A DNA stretch of 64,000 bases, taken from DASSFZ01 sp035283185 (GTDB lineage: Bacteria; Chloroflexota; Anaerolineae; Fen-1058). The notes under the pieces are model-generated. The model had not been told where the DNA came from, did not search any database, and worked only from the letters and a program-made list of their open reading frames with translations. Location of the stretch: the NCBI GenBank assembly GCA_035283185.1, contig DATEUJ010000124.1, positions 4,438 to 68,437 of the forward strand. Direction: 5' to 3'. Within the stretch, counting starts at the first letter, position 1, and each line of letters starts with the position of its first letter. The translations under genes were made by a program, and so were the position numbers. Of the stretch, positions 36,221 through 44,518 are shown in pieces.

Positions 36221-36320
36221 AAATGCAATCGGCTCGCATAGCGCGACAATATAGTCTGGTCAGCAATGTACCGCAGCTTCTATGGAATCTGCCATAGTTA
36301 GTTCTTGTCGGGAACGCCCG

Positions 36321-36392
36321 CGCCTGCAGCGCGAGCGCAGGCGTAGGGCTGGCATCCCTATGCCAGCCTTATCCGAACGGCATCGGGATGCC
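36321..36392 (+). other. Three consecutive hairpins in the subtilase leader
   Basis: CGCCTGC/GCAGGCG (36321-36343); GGCTGGCAT, CCCT loop, ATGCCAGCC (36347-36368); GGCATC, GG, GATGCC (36379-36392). None is followed by a T-run, so they look like structural leader elements or a cassette of palindromic words, not terminators. The remainder of the 36149-36624 gap shows no gene. Confidence 0.55.
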
Positions 36393-36624
36393 CTTCTACG
36401 GCGTTTCACCACAGGAACTAGTTAGCGGTGCGTAATGTGCACTAAAGGTCACACGACAAGGTGCTGATCACGTGTGCAAAGAAAACCTTCGACTAGCTCG
36501 CCGGAGGAGGTGATCTCAGGAAGAGAATACACTACACGATTTGCGAAAGCCCGAGCGGAATAACCGCCTGTGCGGTCAGCGTGTTTCGCCATATAGCATA
36601 CTGATAGCAGAAGGAGTATGAGAC

Positions 36625-39600
36625 ATGAGCACAATGTTACGTTCGGTCATCCTCGTCGCCCTCGCCCTGTCACTCGCGCTGCCCGCCGGCGCGAGCGATG
36701 GGCCACCTGTTGACGTTTCGGAGCTGTTACTGCCGGATGGCCCGGTCGCCGTCGAGGTCGATCCAGAGTTGGTCCGGGCCAGCGGTGAAGTCGAAATCTG
36801 GGTCCAACTGCTCGACGCGCCGCTGGCGGTCGCGAACGGTCGCAACGCGAAGCAACTGGGCGGCAAGCTCAATCCTGCGCAGCAGCGCAGCTATCTCCGC
36901 CAGCTCGCACAGAAGCAGGACGCGCTGATGAGCCAGGTTCGAGCTCTCGGCGGCCGTGAGCTGGGCCGCGTCGGCAAGGCGCACAACGCCGTCGCCGTCG
37001 CGATCGACGCCTCGCAGATCGTCGCCGTCGCCGCGCTGCCGAACGTGCGCGCGATCCGCCCCGTCGTCAATTATGAGCTTGACCTGAGCACTGTCCGGTC
37101 GTACATCGGCGCTGTGGACGTGGAGACCGCCGGATTCGACGGCACGGGCGTGACGGTGGCCGTGCTTGACACCGGGGTTGATTACACCCACAAGAACCTG
37201 GGCGGCACCGGGACTGTCGTATCCTACACCGCAGCATACGGCACGACTACCGCCGATCCCGCGAACAAGAGTCGAGATGGCCTGTTTCCCACGGCGAAAG
37301 TGATCGAGGGGCACGACTTTGTCGGCGAGGCTTGGCCGAGTGGCCCCCTTTCGCCGGACGACGATCCGATTGACTGCGGCCCCGGGCCCATCCCTCCGCC
37401 TTGCGCAGGGGGCCATGGCACCCACACGTCCGACATCACCGCCGGTCGAAGCGCCGACGGTACGCATAAGGGCATCGCGCCTGGGGCCAGCCTCATCGCG
37501 GTCAAGGTTTGTAGCTCGGTTTCGACCTCGTGCAGCGGCGTGGCCTTGCTGCAAGGGATGGACTTTGCGCTCGATCCCGACGGCGATGGCGATATCTCCG
37601 ACGCCGTGGATGTCATCAACATGTCGCTCGGCTCGTCCTACGGCCAAAAAGAGGACGATCTGAGCCAGGCCAGCCAGAATGCGGTCGGCCTGGGGGTGGC
37701 CGTGGTGACTTCGGCCGGCAACGCCGCCGACCGCCCGTACATCGTCGGTTCACCCTCAACTGCGCCTGGTGTCCTCAGCGTGGCGGCGACCTTCCATCCG
37801 GACGCGAAGCTATACCTCGTCGCGACCAGTGCGACCTCACCGAAGGGAGGAGTATGGCAATCCTGGTCGGCAGCGCCGGTCCTTACTCCTGGGACGCTGG
37901 TCTATGACACAACCAGTCCCAGCACCAGGATCGGCTGCACGAATGCGGCAGGCGGAAACCCCTGGGTTGGCCAGCCGTACCTGGGCAAGATTCTGCTGAT
38001 CGATCGCGGTACTTGCGCGGTGAGCATGAAGGTCTCGAACGCGGCAGCCGCCGGCGCCATCGCGGCGATCGTCGCCAACAACGTGTCGCAGCCCACGTGT
38101 GATCTCCCGCCGACGTTCTCCTTCGGCGGCGGCACGCCCACCATCCCCGGCTACACGATCACGCTGGCGGACGGGAACAGTCTTAAGACGAGCGGCGCGC
38201 TCGGATCGGCCGCGACGATTGACCCGGCTACCGCTGCGCCTCTGGTCGGGAATATGGCGGCTTTCTCGTCGCGCGGCCCGAGCCACAGCTTCAATGCGAT
38301 CAAGCCCGACATCGGGGGTGTCGGCACGGACATCCTGTCGGCCCAGGCGGGCACCGGCACGGGTGAGACAGGGTTCGCCGGGACCTCGGCCTCGGCGCCG
38401 GTGCTGGCCGGCTCGGCGGCGCTGCTGGTTGGCGCGCCGCCAGGTCGCACGCCCGCTGAAATCAAGTCGGTGCTGATGAATACGGCAGAGGCGAACATCG
38501 GGCTGAACACGTTTGTGTGTCCAGGGGTCGGCGCACCGATCACGCGCATCGGCGGCGGCGAAGTTCGCGTGAAACGGGCGCTTGACAGCACGACCGCGGC
38601 CTGGGACGCCGACGATCTCACCGGAAGCCTGTCGTTCGGCTACCATGCGCTGACAGGCTCCAAGGCGTTCCAGAAGACGGTCGTGGTGCGCAACTACAGC
38701 GGCGCGGCGCGCACCTACTCGATCACGCCGAGCTTCCGCTATGCAGACGATGCGGCGAGCGGGGCCGTGACGGTGAGTGCGCCCGGCAGCATCACGGTGC
38801 CGGCCAATGGCAGCGCGACCTTCAGAGTGAGGCTCAAGGTTGACGTTACCAAGCTGCCGATCTGGGATCTCAACGGCGGCAGCCGGGGCGGCGATGGCTT
38901 CCGGCTACAAGGCGTCGAGTTCGACGGTTACATCACCATGGCCGACGCGACGGACAACGTCCACCTGGCCTGGCAAATCCTGCCGCATAGGGCGGCCGAG
39001 GTGACTCCCGCGAGCACGAACGTGACGCTGAGCGGCGGGACGGGCAGCCTGCTGTTGAGCAACGTCGGCGGCGCTGTAGCGGGGCGGGTGGACGTCTTCT
39101 CGCTGCTGGGCACCAGCGGCCGAATCCCGCCACCGCTCCTGCCGGAACCGGGCGACAACTTCGCAGTCGTCGATCTGAAGTCGGTCAGCGTCCGACAGGT
39201 GGGCAGCAACATCCAGTTCGCCATCAATACCTTCGGCGTGCGCGCGCACCCGAACTACCCGGCCGAGTTCGACATCTTCATAGATGCGAACCGCGACGGC
39301 ACCGACGACTTCGTCATCTTCAACGTGGAAAACGGCGGCTTCGCAGCCACGGGTCAGAACGTGGTCGCCGTGGGCCCGTTACCGGCAGGCCCGTTCGTGG
39401 CCCTCTTCTTCACCGACGCCGACCTGAACTCGGGGAACGCCATCCTGACTGTACCGCTCTCGCGGATCGGACTAACCTCCAGCACACAGTTCGACTTCTC
39501 GGTCTTTGGCTGCGACAACTACTTCACCGGTTTATGCTTTGACGCCATCACCGGGATGACCTATACCGCGGGCACGCCCCGCTACGTCGGCTCAGGTGTC

Positions 39601-39756
39601 CCGGCGACCGGTGTGCCTGCCGGCGGCAGCAGCACGCTGACGATTCAAGCCGTGCCCGGCGGCGATGTCGCGTCGCCGTCGCAGACCGGCCTGCTGCTGA
39701 TGTACCGGGATGCCCGAACCCAAAGGGAGGCGGATGCCATTACCGTTACTCCGTAA
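36625..39756 (+). CDS. Secreted subtilisin-family protease with inserted PA domain
   Basis: 1043 residues. Signal peptide to about residue 24; an I9-type propeptide (about 50-145, with AVAVAIDASQIVAVAALPNV). The catalytic triad lies in VAVLDTGVDYTHKNLGG (Asp near 184), GGHGTHTSDITAGRSADG (His near 270) and GFAGTSASAPVLAG (Ser near 587). A PA domain (about 425-500, KILLIDRGTCAVSMKVSNAA) is inserted before the Ser, as in lactocepin/cucumisin-type enzymes. C-terminal beta domains follow and there is no visible cell-wall anchor. AAGGAG eight bases before ATG supports the start. It shares its promoter type with the lamin-tail protein and the two nucleotidases. Confidence 0.9.
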   Translation: MSTMLRSVILVALALSLALPAGASDGPPVDVSELLLPDGPVAVEVDPELVRASGEVEIWVQLLDAPLAVANGRNAKQLGGKLNPAQQRSYLRQLAQKQDALMSQVRALGGRELGRVGKAHNAVAVAIDASQIVAVAALPNVRAIRPVVNYELDLSTVRSYIGAVDVETAGFDGTGVTVAVLDTGVDYTHKNLGGTGTVVSYTAAYGTTTADPANKSRDGLFPTAKVIEGHDFVGEAWPSGPLSPDDDPIDCGPGPIPPPCAGGHGTHTSDITAGRSADGTHKGIAPGASLIAVKVCSSVSTSCSGVALLQGMDFALDPDGDGDISDAVDVINMSLGSSYGQKEDDLSQASQNAVGLGVAVVTSAGNAADRPYIVGSPSTAPGVLSVAATFHPDAKLYLVATSATSPKGGVWQSWSAAPVLTPGTLVYDTTSPSTRIGCTNAAGGNPWVGQPYLGKILLIDRGTCAVSMKVSNAAAAGAIAAIVANNVSQPTCDLPPTFSFGGGTPTIPGYTITLADGNSLKTSGALGSAATIDPATAAPLVGNMAAFSSRGPSHSFNAIKPDIGGVGTDILSAQAGTGTGETGFAGTSASAPVLAGSAALLVGAPPGRTPAEIKSVLMNTAEANIGLNTFVCPGVGAPITRIGGGEVRVKRALDSTTAAWDADDLTGSLSFGYHALTGSKAFQKTVVVRNYSGAARTYSITPSFRYADDAASGAVTVSAPGSITVPANGSATFRVRLKVDVTKLPIWDLNGGSRGGDGFRLQGVEFDGYITMADATDNVHLAWQILPHRAAEVTPASTNVTLSGGTGSLLLSNVGGAVAGRVDVFSLLGTSGRIPPPLLPEPGDNFAVVDLKSVSVRQVGSNIQFAINTFGVRAHPNYPAEFDIFIDANRDGTDDFVIFNVENGGFAATGQNVVAVGPLPAGPFVALFFTDADLNSGNAILTVPLSRIGLTSSTQFDFSVFGCDNYFTGLCFDAITGMTYTAGTPRYVGSGVPATGVPAGGSSTLTIQAVPGGDVASPSQTGLLLMYRDARTQREADAITVTP

Positions 39757-39783
39757 GTCTGCGATTTGCTTCACCGCCTGTAA

Positions 39784-39914
39784 CTGCTCAGCCGTCATTG
39801 CGACCCCGCTGAGAAGCGCGGGGCAGGTGAGCGCCGTTTGCGACGAAGCAATCCCCGCTGACTGTCAAGGAGATTGCTTCGCAAAGAGCGCTCGCAATGA
39901 CGTGGGCTGAGTAG
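39784..39914. mobile_element. MITE-like element with GTCATTGCGA ends
   Basis: Left end CTGCTCAGCC-GTCATTGCGA and right end CGCAATGACGTGGGCTGAGTAG are inverted repeats; inner GAAGCAATC and GATTGCTTC words are also complementary. The 131-bp element sits inside a 3' flank that is otherwise shared with the next gene (GTAAGTCTGCG...CTTCACCGCC...GATCGAAAACG at 43974-44010). TCACCGCC and TCACCACC on the two sides may be an imperfect target duplication. Confidence 0.65.
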
Positions 39915-39931
39915 TCACCACCGACTGATCG

Positions 39932-39976
39932 AAAACGTCAAGGTGCACGGATGCACGTGCCCTTGACGTTTTCTTT
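39932..39976 (+). terminator. Terminator of the subtilase gene, copy of the one at 44005
   Basis: AAAACGTCAAGG (39932-39943) pairs with CCTTGACGTTTT (39961-39972), followed by CTTTTG. The loop contains a second small GCACG stem. The same hairpin follows the next gene. Confidence 0.85.
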
Positions 39977-40024
39977 TGTTCTGGGCATAAGCCCCCGGTA
40001 ATTATGATGACCACTATTTGGAAT

Positions 40025-40084
40025 ATGAATTTGTATGAAATTGCACAGAATACATTGACTTTACTGATCAGGTTGTGCTATCCT
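40025..40084 (+). promoter_or_regulatory. Shared-type promoter with double TATGAA box (nucleotidase 1)
   Basis: TATGAATTTGTATGAAAT, two TATGAA words in 10-bp register (40025-40041 region), then TTGACT at 40055-40060, an 18-bp spacer and TGCTATCCT with -10 at 40079-40084. The same 18-mer precedes nucleotidase 2. Confidence 0.75.
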
Positions 40085-40162
40085 GAACTAGCGCATAGTG
40101 ACCGAAATATCCACGCAGCATGACGCCGCTCTGCTCCGTCCTCAGCCTATTGTCCGCGGTTC

Positions 40163-40213
40163 CCGCCGCAGTTGGACTGCGGCGGCTGGGCACGGCAGTT
40201 GTACTGCCGTGCC
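40163..40213 (+). other. Two perfect leader hairpins before nucleotidase 1
   Basis: CCGCCGCAGT / ACTGCGGCGG (40163-40185) and GGCACGGCAGT / ACTGCCGTGCC (40189-40213), each with a 3-base loop. They lie between promoter and ribosome site with no T-run. Confidence 0.65.
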
Positions 40214-40262
40214 AACATGCAGCCTATCCGGTTGCACACACCACCATCTTTAGGAGGAACCT

Positions 40263-43200
40263 GTGAATAGCAAACTCGTCAACGTTGTGGCGATACTGAC
40301 CCTGATCTTGGGCACGCTCTACGTACCGGCGATGGCTGGCCCCGCGGAAGCGCCCAGTTCAGGTCCGAAGGTCGATAAGCTGATCTTCTTCGCTGCCGAC
40401 GGCCTGCGCCAGGACCTGGTGCAGTCCTACGCTGCGAAGGGCCTGCTGCCGGCGATGAAGGCGCTCATCCAGACGGGCACGATGGCGGCCGACGGCGGGG
40501 CGCTGGGCCAGGCGGCGGCGAACACCGGTGTGGGCTGGTATAGCCTGGCGACGGGCGCCTGGGCGGGCGTGCACGGCTCGACCAACAACACCTTCCACAT
40601 TAACGGGCAGCCATTCGGCAACCGCACGGCCGCCTTCGACAGCGGCGTGCTGCAGGCGGAGACGATCGCCCAGTCTGCCGAGCGCGGCGGCAAGAAGGTT
40701 GCCCAGATCGAGTGGGCGGGCGGGCGCAACGGCGTGATCAGCGGCCCGACGGTCGACTTCCGCGTGTTCTTGTCCGGGCGCGGCGTCGCCACCAACTTCA
40801 TCGGCCCGACCGACGATCCGGCCTTCACCGCATCCTTCGGATTGCAGTTCGACCATCCGGCGGGATTCGCGGGTCAGCCGCCGTTCGCCGACGCCGCGCC
40901 AACGCCGGCCGCAGGCTGGAGCGACGTGCCGGCGTCGTACAGCCCGGCCAAGCAGATGCGGATGCGCGTCCTCGACTTCGGCGTCGACAAGTATGGCCTG
41001 AACGCGTACATCTTCGACTCGACGAACGATGGCGCGACCAATTACGATCGCGTCCTCTTCTCACCGACCACGGATGGCGACGATAGCGTCGGCATCCTGG
41101 CGCGCGGCGAATGGGCCGACGTGAAGGTCACGATCGTCGGCGGCTCGCTCGCCGGCAAGACCGGCGGCATGCTGGTCAAGGTCGAAGAGCTGACCGGCGA
41201 CCTGTCGAAGGTGCGCCTGTTCCACACCTCGGTCACGCGCGCCAATGCCACCTGGCCCAGCTGGCCGGGCGAGCCTGGCTTCACCGGCGACTTTGCCGAG
41301 TACGTGGCCCAGAAGTTCCCGACCTCGACGGCCGCCGACTTCGCCATCCTGGAAGCCGGCATCGTCAGCGAGGAGACCTACGTCGAGCAGGGTCTGTACT
41401 GGGAGACCGGTCACCATCCGCTCATCAAGTACATTCTCGAGAAGTACAATCCCGATCTTGCCCTGGTCGGTTACCCGGCAACCGACGAGTTCTCGCACCA
41501 ATTCATGGGGTTGGTCACGCGCTACCTGCCCAACGGCGATCCGAACCCGGCCTACGACGACGTGCAGGTGAACGGCACGCCGGACGGCCGCGTCGCCGAG
41601 CGCGAAGGCTTCCTGCGCCGCGCCTATCAGGGCGCCGACGCGACGCTGGCGCTCGTCCAGTCGCTGATGCCAAAGGGCACGACGACGTTCGTCTCGTCTG
41701 ACCACGGCTTCGCACCGCAGTTCCTGGCCATCGACGCCAGCAAGGTGCTGGTCGATCTCGGCCTGCTGTCCAGGCCGCAGACCTCGAACTGCCGGCCGGC
41801 CAGCGGCGAGACGATCGGCAAGGCCAAAGCCTGTTGGGCCGGTGGAACGGTGCAGATTTACTTGAACCTGGCCGGGCGCGATCCGGCCGGCGGCGGTCTG
41901 CAGCAGGTGCTCGCCGCCGACGAAGCCGCAGTCGTCGCGCAGATCGAGGCCGCCTTCCTGGCGCTGTCCGATCCGAACGACTGGACCGGCGACGGTCTGC
42001 CCGAAGGCTGGAAGGTGATCGACCGCGCCTTCACCAAGGCCGAGGCGCGCTACATCCCCAACAGCGCCAACAGCATGACCGACATGGCGCACCCGACGCG
42101 CACGGGCGACCTCGTCGTCTTCTCGTACCCGCCGTACCAGTACGACGCGGCGACGCCCGGCACGCTGATCGCCCGCTCGGCCTTCTTCGGCCAGCACGGC
42201 TACGTACCGGACGTGCAGAACCTGGACGCGAATATCAACATGCGCTCCACTTTCCTGGTCGGAGGCGAGGCGATTCGCCACACCCGTGTGCGCGGCATCC
42301 GTATCATCGATCTCGCGCCGACCGTCGCCTACCTGATGCGCATCCCGATGCCGCAGCACGCGCAGGGCGAGGTCGTCCTCGACATCCTGCGCGGCGGCGC
42401 TTCCGTCAAGCTGGTGCCGATCATGGGCCTGACCGACTTCCACGGCCAGCTCGACCCGTCGACGATGCTCATGGATAACCGCAACGTGTCGGTCGGTGGG
42501 GCGGCATATCTGGCGACGATGTTCGACGAGGAAGCGTCGCTCCTGCCCGGCACGGCGCTGTTGTTCGCCTCCGGGGACAACGTTGGCGCGACGCCGGCGA
42601 ACTCCGGCCTGCTCGAAGACATGCCGGCCATCGACGTCGAAAACGCCTGGGGCCTGAACGCCACATCCTACGGCAACCACGAGTTCGACTACGGCGTGGA
42701 GAGGCTACTGCGGCATCAGGCGCGGGCTAACTTCCCGTTCCTCGGCGCGAACATCGTGGAGACGGCGACCGGCCTCAATCCCGAATGGGTGCAGGGCAGC
42801 GGCATCTGGTGGTTCGGCGACGTGCCGATCGGCGTGATCGGCATCGAGCTGCCTAACACGCCCGAGCTGGTCAAGCCGGGCGCGACGGCCGGCCTGACCT
42901 TCCTGCCGGCGATCGAGACGATCCGCGCTGAATCGGAGCGTCTGCGCCGGCTCGGCATCCGCGTCCAGATCGTGCTCATGCACGACGGCACCTCCCGAGG
43001 GCAGAATGCCGTCGACGGCATCGCCGCCGCGCCGTGGGAAGGCCCGATCATCGACGTGGCGAATGGCATCCAGGACACGACGGTGGATGCCATCTTTGCC
43101 GGACACACGCACCGCATCTCTAACCTGATGGTCGGCCACATCCTGGTCCTGGAGGGCCTCAACGCCGGCATGAGCTACTCGGTCGCCCAACTGGCGGTGA

Positions 43201-43961
43201 AGGGCGGCGACGTCGAATGGGCCGGCGGCGCGACGCGCGTCGCCCAGAATCTGGGCGTCGCCAAGCGCGCGGACGTGCAAGCGATCATCGACGACGCTAA
43301 CGCACAGACTGCTGTGCTGCGCAATCAGGTGATCGGCACGCAGGCCTTCGACATCCGGCGCGCGCCGACCCGGCTGTTCGAGTCGGCGATGGGCAACATG
43401 GTCGCCGACGCGATGCGACTGCAGTATCCGGGCGTCGACGCGGCGCTGACCAACTCCGGCGGCCTGCGCGCGGACTTGGTGTGCACCCCGCCGAGCGCCG
43501 GCGAAGGCCCGTGCGAGATCACCTGGGGCGAGATGTTCGCCGTGCTGCCGTTCGGCAACCGGACGGTAATCGAGACGTTGACCGGAACTCAGTTAGAGGC
43601 CGCTTTCCTCAATGGCTTCCAGCCATTCTGCAATCCGAACTTCACCGGTGGCACGGGTCGCTTCCCGCAGGTCTCCGGCCTCAAGGTGACGTTTGCCTGC
43701 AGCGGCACGACGCCGGTCGTCACCGGCATGTGGAAAGCGCCTGCTGGAGTGGGCGGCCCGCTGACGCCGATCGGCCCGGCCGACACCGTGCGCCTGGTGA
43801 CGAACGACTTCATGTTCGGCGGAGGCGACGGCTACACCATCCTCGGTTCAGGCACGAACGTGCTGCAGCCCGGCGACGGGTTGCTGGAGATCGCCATCGA
43901 CTACGTCGCGGCGAATTCGCCCGTCGCGCCCGTCGTCGAGGGACGCATCGTCGGGCCGTAG
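40263..43961 (+). CDS. Secreted fusion: phosphodiesterase/pyrophosphatase plus 5'-nucleotidase (copy 1)
   Basis: 1232 residues, GTG start with TAGGAGGAACCT upstream; signal peptide ends near VPAMA. The N-terminal part (about 35-700) has type I phosphodiesterase/NPP features: LIFFAADGLRQD, NTGVGWYSLATG (nucleophile region), GYPATDEFSHQFMG, FVSSDHGF and GQHGY. From about 716 comes a 5'-nucleotidase: MGLTDFHGQL, FASGDNVGA, YGNHEFDYG, VLMHDG and FAGHTHRISN supply all metal-site motifs. The 5_nucleotid_C domain (about 1022-1232) has LTNSGGLRADL, ITWGEMFAVLPFGN and DFMFGGGDGY. Together the domains could turn nucleotide diphosphates or oligonucleotide products into nucleoside and phosphate outside the cell. 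Confidence 0.88.
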   Translation: MNSKLVNVVAILTLILGTLYVPAMAGPAEAPSSGPKVDKLIFFAADGLRQDLVQSYAAKGLLPAMKALIQTGTMAADGGALGQAAANTGVGWYSLATGAWAGVHGSTNNTFHINGQPFGNRTAAFDSGVLQAETIAQSAERGGKKVAQIEWAGGRNGVISGPTVDFRVFLSGRGVATNFIGPTDDPAFTASFGLQFDHPAGFAGQPPFADAAPTPAAGWSDVPASYSPAKQMRMRVLDFGVDKYGLNAYIFDSTNDGATNYDRVLFSPTTDGDDSVGILARGEWADVKVTIVGGSLAGKTGGMLVKVEELTGDLSKVRLFHTSVTRANATWPSWPGEPGFTGDFAEYVAQKFPTSTAADFAILEAGIVSEETYVEQGLYWETGHHPLIKYILEKYNPDLALVGYPATDEFSHQFMGLVTRYLPNGDPNPAYDDVQVNGTPDGRVAEREGFLRRAYQGADATLALVQSLMPKGTTTFVSSDHGFAPQFLAIDASKVLVDLGLLSRPQTSNCRPASGETIGKAKACWAGGTVQIYLNLAGRDPAGGGLQQVLAADEAAVVAQIEAAFLALSDPNDWTGDGLPEGWKVIDRAFTKAEARYIPNSANSMTDMAHPTRTGDLVVFSYPPYQYDAATPGTLIARSAFFGQHGYVPDVQNLDANINMRSTFLVGGEAIRHTRVRGIRIIDLAPTVAYLMRIPMPQHAQGEVVLDILRGGASVKLVPIMGLTDFHGQLDPSTMLMDNRNVSVGGAAYLATMFDEEASLLPGTALLFASGDNVGATPANSGLLEDMPAIDVENAWGLNATSYGNHEFDYGVERLLRHQARANFPFLGANIVETATGLNPEWVQGSGIWWFGDVPIGVIGIELPNTPELVKPGATAGLTFLPAIETIRAESERLRRLGIRVQIVLMHDGTSRGQNAVDGIAAAPWEGPIIDVANGIQDTTVDAIFAGHTHRISNLMVGHILVLEGLNAGMSYSVAQLAVKGGDVEWAGGATRVAQNLGVAKRADVQAIIDDANAQTAVLRNQVIGTQAFDIRRAPTRLFESAMGNMVADAMRLQYPGVDAALTNSGGLRADLVCTPPSAGEGPCEITWGEMFAVLPFGNRTVIETLTGTQLEAAFLNGFQPFCNPNFTGGTGRFPQVSGLKVTFACSGTTPVVTGMWKAPAGVGGPLTPIGPADTVRLVTNDFMFGGGDGYTILGSGTNVLQPGDGLLEIAIDYVAANSPVAPVVEGRIVGP

Positions 43962-44004
43962 CTTCCCGGTCGGTAAGTCTGCGGTTTTCTTCACCGCCCG
44001 ATCG

Positions 44005-44048
44005 AAAACGTCAAGGTGCACGGATGCATGTGCCCTTGACGTTTTTGT
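44005..44048 (+). terminator. Terminator of nucleotidase 1
   Basis: AAAACGTCAAGG (44005-44016) pairs with CCTTGACGTTTT (44034-44045), ending in TTTTTGTTT. It is nearly identical to the terminator at 39932. Confidence 0.85.
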
Positions 44049-44160
44049 TTGTTCCGAATATCACCTATACCAGGAAATGGTTCATGCGTGGAACCGGTGT
44101 AGAATAGCAGACCAACTGCTCGTCCATAATTCCCAATTGGCCGTATATTAGTGTGGAATG

Positions 44161-44221
44161 TATGAATTTGTATGAAATGACGCGAATCGCATTGACTTAG
44201 CTGAGCAGACTGTGCTATCCT
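44161..44221 (+). promoter_or_regulatory. Shared-type promoter with double TATGAA box (nucleotidase 2)
   Basis: TATGAATTTGTATGAAAT (44161-44178), TTGACT at 44192-44197, 18-bp spacer, TGCTATCCT with -10 at 44216-44221. The leader contains CGGCAACCTCTTGCCG. The rest of the gap to 44518 shows no credible gene. Confidence 0.75.
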
Positions 44222-44518
44222 CAAATTAGCCGCCCTCGTTTCAACGATGTATCGGCAACCTCTTGCCGTTTCAACATCTTGTGCGACGCATACGACGTCG
44301 AGGGTCTCGCATGCCATTCGACGCGTGACGCCGCTCTGCTCCGCCCTTCGATGAGGGCCGTGATGAAAGGGAGGTGAGAGACGCTCCAGTATTGAGCACG
44401 CAAACCCGACTCCGCCAGATAGTGGCGCATCCAGTCCTTCCGTCAGCACGCGCGAATGCGTCATGAAGGACTTGCGGCCGACTTAGCTGTGCAGACTCAC
44501 AAGCATAGGGAGGAAACG

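Noticed and set aside
41061..42680. 539-codon minus-strand frame inside nucleotidase 1
   Set aside because: Opposite-strand shadow; the plus frame carries all catalytic motifs.
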